Positions 59,323 to 64,000 of a stretch of 64,000 bases of DNA are shown one piece after another (position 1 is the first letter of the stretch; every line of letters begins with the position of its first letter). Origin of the DNA: Pyropia haitanensis (Eukaryota > Rhodophyta > Bangiophyceae > Bangiales > Bangiaceae); assembly GCA_008729055.1 (NCBI GenBank), contig SDUX01000002.1, positions 5,545,874 through 5,609,873 of the forward strand, read 5' to 3'. The position numbers were made by a program, and so were the translations under genes. The notes below the pieces were generated by a model that made no database searches, had not been told where the DNA came from, and saw only the letters and a program-made list of their open reading frames with translations.

Positions 59323-60983
59323 GCGCAGTGCACCTTGCACCAGGATCCACCTCAAAGCCTCTTCAAGGCCTGATCCGGGCGGAAATCGGGCCCGGAGGCT
59401 TGAAGACCCCCTCCTGAAAGCACCGTAGGGCACGATTCCTTGAAGTGATCTTGATAAACCTTGATATGAACGTCTTTGCGGACGTGAACGAGGACGTGCG
59501 AGGTACCACAAGGTGCGCCAGAGACAGAGCTATACAGAGACGTGAGAAAGAGCCTGCACCGAGAAGAGTTTGGCGTTTTATCAAGGAAATTCAAGCAAAA
59601 TTCAACCGATCGATTAAGGGGGTCGCGTCCCGCTCTCCGCTTGAAGAGGTCGTGATCGCGCCTCTCTTAACCCAAGTACGTCACTCGGCACGGTTTTCGA
59701 CCGCTCGTGTGCCGAAGCAGTCCGGGTTTATGCCCTTGATTCTGGGCACTTGCGAAGCTCAACGGAGTTGATCTCGAGTGATACACCCTGTATCTCGCTT
59801 GCTTGATGAGTCTCTGTGGACTGCTTCCATCAAATGGACAGCGAAGTACGCGACCGTGCAGTCTCTGATGCTCCTTCCCCGACGCTGGATGGGTTCATTG
59901 ATGCCGCAGCAGTCTCTGGCTACGGCATGCGCTGCTGGCTCGGTCGGCGGAGTCACCTGAACCGGCACCAGCGTGCCGAGGACTGTGTCGCGTGCAGCTT
60001 CAGTGCACACTCGCCTACGTCTCTGCCCCCCCCCCCCCCCCCTCCCCCCCCCCCCCCAGCCTTCTCCTCACGGACACCTGAGCATCTGCTCCGTAAATTG
60101 TAGGCAACTGCTTCAGCTGCCACGCACTTGCCAGCACCAACGCCTACCCATGGCGCACCTCCTCCCCTGGCGCGACCGCGAATTTTCCGCTTCAACCCCC
60201 CCCCCCCCCCCCCTCGTCGTCCCGATGCCTTCCGGCCACGCCTCCTCCTCCATTCCCAGACACCCCCTCCTGGCCGTCACGGACGCCCCTCATCGCTCAC
60301 CTCCTCCCCTGGCGCGTCCTCCTCTTCCCGCACCCACCCCCCGCCAAACTTCCCGGTCCCCATGCCTGCATGCGGCGCCCCTTTCTCTCGCCAAACCCCC
60401 TCCCCCCCCCAATCTTTCACTCCGCCCGATGCGCGGGGAAGTGGAGGGCGTCAGCGGTGAGGGTGGCTTCCCAAAAACGGAAAGCGGTCGTTTGCCACCG
60501 GAATGAACGGGATGAGAAGTGCGGGGGGGGCATACAGGACACTGGTGAATAGGCCGTGCGCGTGTGACGGACATCGTGTCGCTCGCTCTCTTGGCGATGA
60601 CCGAAGCACGTGGGACAGGCCAGGGTTGTGGCCGGGGCCGTGTCGCCTTGCTCGGTTCCGTCAGACGCCTCCAACCCGGGGGTTGGGACCTCTTGTCGGC
60701 CGCAATCGGGCAGAGTTTCTCGCGCCGATGGGGACTGACATGGAGAGTTAAGAAGAGTTGGAATGTACTGGGGCCCTCCTTAACGCACGCCTAGCTCGAC
60801 CTTAGTATCGTACTTCTTTGTATTGGCTACGCCACTAAGTGTGAAGATCGGACCTTAACTTGGCCGTGTCGCGGTGCGCGCGGCGCTTTGAAGAGGTACC
60901 TCTTCAAGGAAATTCAAGGCTGCTTCAACGCCTTCCGGCCTGAAGAGGCTCTGAAGCGGATCCCGGTTCAATGCGCACTGCGC
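59323..60983. repeat. dispersed inverted repeat pair
   Basis: 59323-59370 matches the reverse complement of 60937-60983 at about 83% over 48 bases, sharing GCGCAGTGC, GGATCC and AGCCTCTTCA. The intervening DNA carries another shared 15-base word in direct orientation. Probably fragments of a decayed mobile element. Confidence 0.55.
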
Positions 60984-61199
60984 AGGCAGACCGGACCGGC
61001 ACGGCGTCAACGCAAGACGGGTGAGCGCGTGGCCGGCCCGCCCGCGGGCGGCGTGACCCAACCAGCACCGGTGGTCCAATGCATCCCGTCGCATGCACGC
61101 TGCTGCGCGTGCCGCGCGTGCACGCGCCAAAACCGGCGGTACGCGGTGGGGGGGCGCACACGCACGGCAACCGCCGCGACCGCCTCCCCCCCCCCCCCC

Positions 61200-61300
61200 C
61201 CGCCGCGCCCAGTCGTCGCGGTGACCACCCCCCCGCCGCGCCCAGCCGTCGCGGTGACCACCCCCGCCGCGCCAACCCGTCGCGGTGACCACCCCCGCCG
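61200..61300. repeat. minisatellite of about 31 bp, three copies
   Basis: Three adjacent copies of a block containing GCCGCGCC, GTCGCGGTGACCACCCC and C runs. Small variants separate them. Confidence 0.75.
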
Positions 61301-62102
61301 GCGGGCGGGCGCCCGTCCGCGACGGCGGCACGCGCCGGGGGGGGGTGCGGCCCGGTGGGGGCGTGGGTGACCGACGGGGGGGGGGAGGGCGGCCGGCGGC
61401 CGCGGCGACGGGCTGGGGTGCCGGCTGGGGGCGGCCATGCCGCCCGCCGCCGCCGTCGGCTCGGTCGGCCCCATCGTCCGTAGCGGTGTGTGCCGGCGAC
61501 GGCAGGGCGTGACGGCGCCGCGTCGGCGGGTCGCCGCCGTCGCGTCGGGGGTGTGGTTGCCGTGCTCGGCGGGCGCTCCCAGCGTCGGGCACCGCGTGGC
61601 TCGTGCGGGCGGCTTCCCCCCCCCGCCCCCGCCCCCCCCAGAGCTGGCGTCGCGGCGTGCCGCCGCCACGCGGCGGCACGCCGTCGTTTACCACCCGGGG
61701 GGCGTCGTCGCGTGGGCGGTCGTCGGCGCCCTCTGGCGTCGCCGCGCGTCGGGCGGTGGGTGGGGCGTGTCCTTGGTGTCGACCGCGCCGCGTGGTCACG
61801 GCGGGGGGGGGGGGCGACACTGCTCCCGGGGGAGGGAAATGGGGACGGGGGGGGGGGGGGTGGCGGCGTGGGCGGTTGGCCACGCTGGCGCCGACGGTGG
61901 TGGCGGGGTCAGATGCTGGCGCGGCGTTGGTGGCGGCGGCAGCGGCGGCGGCAGAGGCGGCGGCGGAACGCGTCGGCCAAGGCCCTACGGTTCAGGGCGG
62001 GGCCACACAGTCAGTCTGGTTTATTCTTCGTCCCCCCCCCCCCCCCCCCCCACCCCTCCCCGCCGCCCCACTCCCTCAATCCTCTCCCTCTGCCCTCTCC
62101 CC

Positions 62103-62840
62103 TCACTCGACGGTAAGGACGGAAGGTCCGACGGCCCAGCGCACCTCCGAGGTGAGGCCGCGGCGGCCGCCACACGACCCAAACACGTTGGCCGTCACGC
62201 GCGTGCCATTGTCCGCCGCCGTCACGGCCGGGAGGGTGTGCGACACGGTGGCGCCCGTCTTGAGCCCCGACGCCAGCGGCACGCCATTCACAAACACGCG
62301 CCAGATGAGCAGCGGCCGCGGGTCGGTGGTGGTGGCGGCCCACGTGTAGGTCACGTCGTCGCCCACGGCGGCGGTGACGGCCAGCGGCGGCTGCTCGACA
62401 ATCACCGGCCGCGGCTCGACCACGTTGTCCTGCGCGTACGCGTCCGAGACGGCCACGCCGCCGGTGCGGGTGTCGGTGACGACGACGCGGTAGAGGCGGA
62501 AGAAGCCAAACGACGGGCACTCGACGGTCGGGAAAAAGTTGATGGCCGTCGCGTTGGCGACCGGCCGCCACGCGGCGGGCGCGTCGGCGGGGGCGGAGCT
62601 GGACCGCACCTCCCACTGGAACGCGAGGTCCGCGTAGGTCGAGCCCGCCGCCGCGACCGCGCGGACGGATAGGAAGTCGTAGCCGCCGACGGGGACGGGG
62701 ACGGGGGGGGTGTTCCACCCGGGCTGGCGGGTGATGGTGGGCGCGGTGGCGGCGGCGGCGGCGGCCGTGGCAACCGCCGCCACGGCGGCGACGGCGGCGG
62801 CGTACAGCAGCCGGCGGACTGGGGAGGTGGGGGCGGCCAT
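62103..62840 (-). CDS. secreted protein with two Ig-like beta-sandwich domains
   Basis: 245 residues from the ATG at 62840; the signal peptide RRLLYAAAVAAVAAVATAA follows directly. Domain 1 (about residues 35-135) begins PTITRQPGWNTPP and includes LAFQWEVRSSS and FRLYRVVVTDTRTGGVAVSD. Domain 2 (about 140-240) begins PVIVEQPPLAVTAAVGDDVT, with YTWAATTTD, LPAVTAADNGTRVTANVFG and SEVRW. The ADNGTRVTANV block is the typical DxGxYxCxxxN strand F of Ig-like folds, with Cys lost. Function is unknown; extracellular or cell-wall location is inferred. The frame upstream to 63338 lacks protein-like character. Confidence 0.7.
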   Translation of the reverse strand: MAAPTSPVRRLLYAAAVAAVAAVATAAAAAATAPTITRQPGWNTPPVPVPVGGYDFLSVRAVAAAGSTYADLAFQWEVRSSSAPADAPAAWRPVANATAINFFPTVECPSFGFFRLYRVVVTDTRTGGVAVSDAYAQDNVVEPRPVIVEQPPLAVTAAVGDDVTYTWAATTTDPRPLLIWRVFVNGVPLASGLKTGATVSHTLPAVTAADNGTRVTANVFGSCGGRRGLTSEVRWAVGPSVLTVE

Positions 62841-63350
62841 GGGGGGCGACGGAAGGTGGGGGAGGCCGGTAGTGGAGGAGGGGACGACGGCGCACGCCAG
62901 TGGGCCTCGCACGCAAGTCGAGCGGGGGGGTGGAGGACCCGTTCGTACGCAGGGGGTGGGGCGGTGGTGGAACTCACGTGCCTCAGCTGATGGCTTCGAG
63001 GGGGTCTTATAGCCGCGCGCCCGCAGTCCCGTACACAGGGAGCGGTCGCAACCAAAGTCGTGGCAAACGTTGTGGAGCGGGGCCGCACAAAGAACGTGGC
63101 CCATTGGGTGTGTGCCCGCGCGTGGACGCACGGGGTGAAGCGTCACGTGCTGGGCTTGCACGGCAAACCTTGCATGCAAAGGCGAGCTGCGGCCCACAGT
63201 CCTTGCAAGCCTCGAGACTGCCCCTCTCGTGGCCATCGTCGGTCGTCTCGTCCTAGGCCCCTCTGGGCGTGGACAATACGGAGGGTAGGCTGAGGTCGGG
63301 GATTGACGGTCCGCGTCGACGGGGGGAGCACGAGCCACGAGCGTCTTCCC
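62841..63350. other. spacer upstream of the Ig-like gene
   Basis: Presumed promoter region of the Ig-like gene. Composition is balanced around 63010-63200. No gene was seen. Confidence 0.4.
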
Positions 63351-63986
63351 CTACGTCCTGTTCCAGCTCCTGCCGCCGGGAGGCGTCGCGTCTGCCGGGG
63401 CGGCGGCATCGCCGCCAGCCACTACTTCCCACTGGCCTGGCGGGCCTGCTGCCATCCGCAGTGCCGCTTGCGGCGGTTTGGTGCCAGCTTGGCTGCGGCA
63501 GTCGCCACAGCAGCACCGGCTGCCGCGACGGCGCCAACCATGGACACCTTTACCGCCACCGCCGCCACGGCTGCCGCCGCCGCCGCTGCCACCAGCGGCG
63601 GCGGTACAAGGGAGGGACTCGGCCGTTGTGGCAAGGGTTGGCGTGGGTGGGCCTTGCCGGTATCGCCGCGGCCTCGCGAGCGCCAGACGAGAGCGCGGGT
63701 GGGGAACTCGCCGCGCGTCAACAGCAGCGATGTACACTGCGCACGCGGCGGCAACGGCGGCGGCGGCGGTTGTCGTGAAGAAGAGCCCGACCGCCGCCAC
63801 GTTGTCGGTATCAATCGCACGTTGGGGCGCGTCGCGTCGGGAGTGCCGCCATCCTTCCAGCACGGGCGCGGACGCGCACGTCGGCGTAGGAGGTGGTCTC
63901 CCCTTTGACGGTGACACTCCGACTCGTTGACGTGGCGGACAGAAACGGCGGCCGCCGCACCGCGGGCCCGGTGGTAGTGGCAGCAT
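63351..63986 (-). CDS. uncertain small ORF with a possible membrane helix
   Basis: The ATG at 63986 opens 211 codons. Near residue 65 the peptide VAAVGLFFTTTAAAAVAAAC resembles a transmembrane segment, and AVYIAAVDARRVPHP follows. The remainder is Gly/Arg-rich. ORFs on the other strand cover the same bases. Only a weak candidate, with no family recognised. Confidence 0.25.
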   Translation of the reverse strand: MLPLPPGPRCGGRRFCPPRQRVGVSPSKGRPPPTPTCASAPVLEGWRHSRRDAPQRAIDTDNVAAVGLFFTTTAAAAVAAACAVYIAAVDARRVPHPRSRLALARPRRYRQGPPTPTLATTAESLPCTAAAGGSGGGGSRGGGGGKGVHGWRRRGSRCCCGDCRSQAGTKPPQAALRMAAGPPGQWEVVAGGDAAAPADATPPGGRSWNRT

Positions 63987-64000
63987 TGGCGGTGACAGCG

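Larger units (their letters stand above)
59127..62102. other. 3-kb gene-poor region with dispersed repeat fragments and a minisatellite
   Basis: 59340-60000 and 60730-60900 are AT-richer. They hold related fragments (59323-59370 inverted to 60937-60983; TCAAGGAAATTCAAG at 59581-59595 and 60905-60919). C/G runs occur near 60028-60056, 60197-60213 and 61808-61860. A short tandem repeat lies at 61200-61300. Open frames on both strands at 60855-62100 are Arg/Gly/Pro-rich and were not accepted as genes. Confidence 0.5.

Noticed and set aside
60855..62672. Large opposing ORFs in the gene-poor region (342 codons on -, 411 on +)
   Set aside because: Arg/Gly/Pro-rich, spanning a minisatellite and C runs, with no domain; typical of chance ORFs in GC-rich DNA.

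Overview
The window looks like nuclear DNA of a photosynthetic eukaryote, most likely a bangiophyte red alga (Porphyra/Pyropia type). This is inferred from very high GC, Ala/Gly/Arg/Pro-rich proteins, mostly single-exon genes, a plant-type SPX-MFS phosphate transporter, and a Ty1/copia element. No ribosomal or organelle marker is present to confirm it. Gene density is moderate, with 0.3-3 kb spacers, and the strands are mixed.

Layout. 1-1215 (-): SWIM zinc-finger protein, cut by the left edge. 2409-4606 (+): one or two poorly conserved Ser/Pro-rich ORFs. 5902-8001 (+): DEP domain fused to a flavin disulfide oxidoreductase. 8492-9283 (-): two-exon spliceosomal-type cyclophilin. 9754-16175 (-): intact, recently inserted Ty1/copia retrotransposon with 573-bp LTRs and a CTGCA target duplication. 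16578-17204 (+): second DEP gene. 18222-22514 (-): TFIIIC TPR subunit (GTF3C3/TFC4). 24326-26398 (+): secreted acidic protein with 198-bp tandem repeats. 27756-30764 (+): SPX-MFS transporter. 31028-33817 (-): secreted protein with four near-identical fasciclin domains. 36397-37602 (+): uracil-DNA glycosylase. 38051-44604 (-): very large FUSC-type membrane protein. 46772-48344 (+): TPX2-like microtubule protein. 49001-51649 (+): kinase-like/acyl-CoA dehydrogenase fusion (ACAD10/11, IBR3 type). 52077-57466 (+): SbcD phosphoesterase and SbcC/Rad50 ATPase in a single gene. 58443-59126 (-): Cut8/STS1 proteasome tether. 62103-62840 (-): secreted Ig-like protein. A weak ORF lies at the right edge.

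The strongest candidate for something undescribed is the SbcD-SbcC (Mre11-Rad50-like) fusion. It keeps all five phosphoesterase motifs, Walker A, a CxxC zinc hook, the ABC signature and Walker B in one transcription unit. Motif V and Walker A lie in the same uninterrupted frame. Other notable items are a textbook -1 frameshift signal between gag and pol, the DEP-oxidoreductase fusion, and an ABAB pattern in the fasciclin array.

Caution: several genes (FUSC, TPX2-like, SbcDC and the 198-bp repeat protein) change reading frame exactly at C or G homopolymers of 8 or more bases. This is more likely homopolymer length error in the assembly than true pseudogenes, but transcripts are needed to settle it. 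The genes do not form an obvious pathway. Three concern DNA or chromatin-level functions (UNG, SbcDC, TFIIIC), but the mixed orientation gives no operon-like logic.
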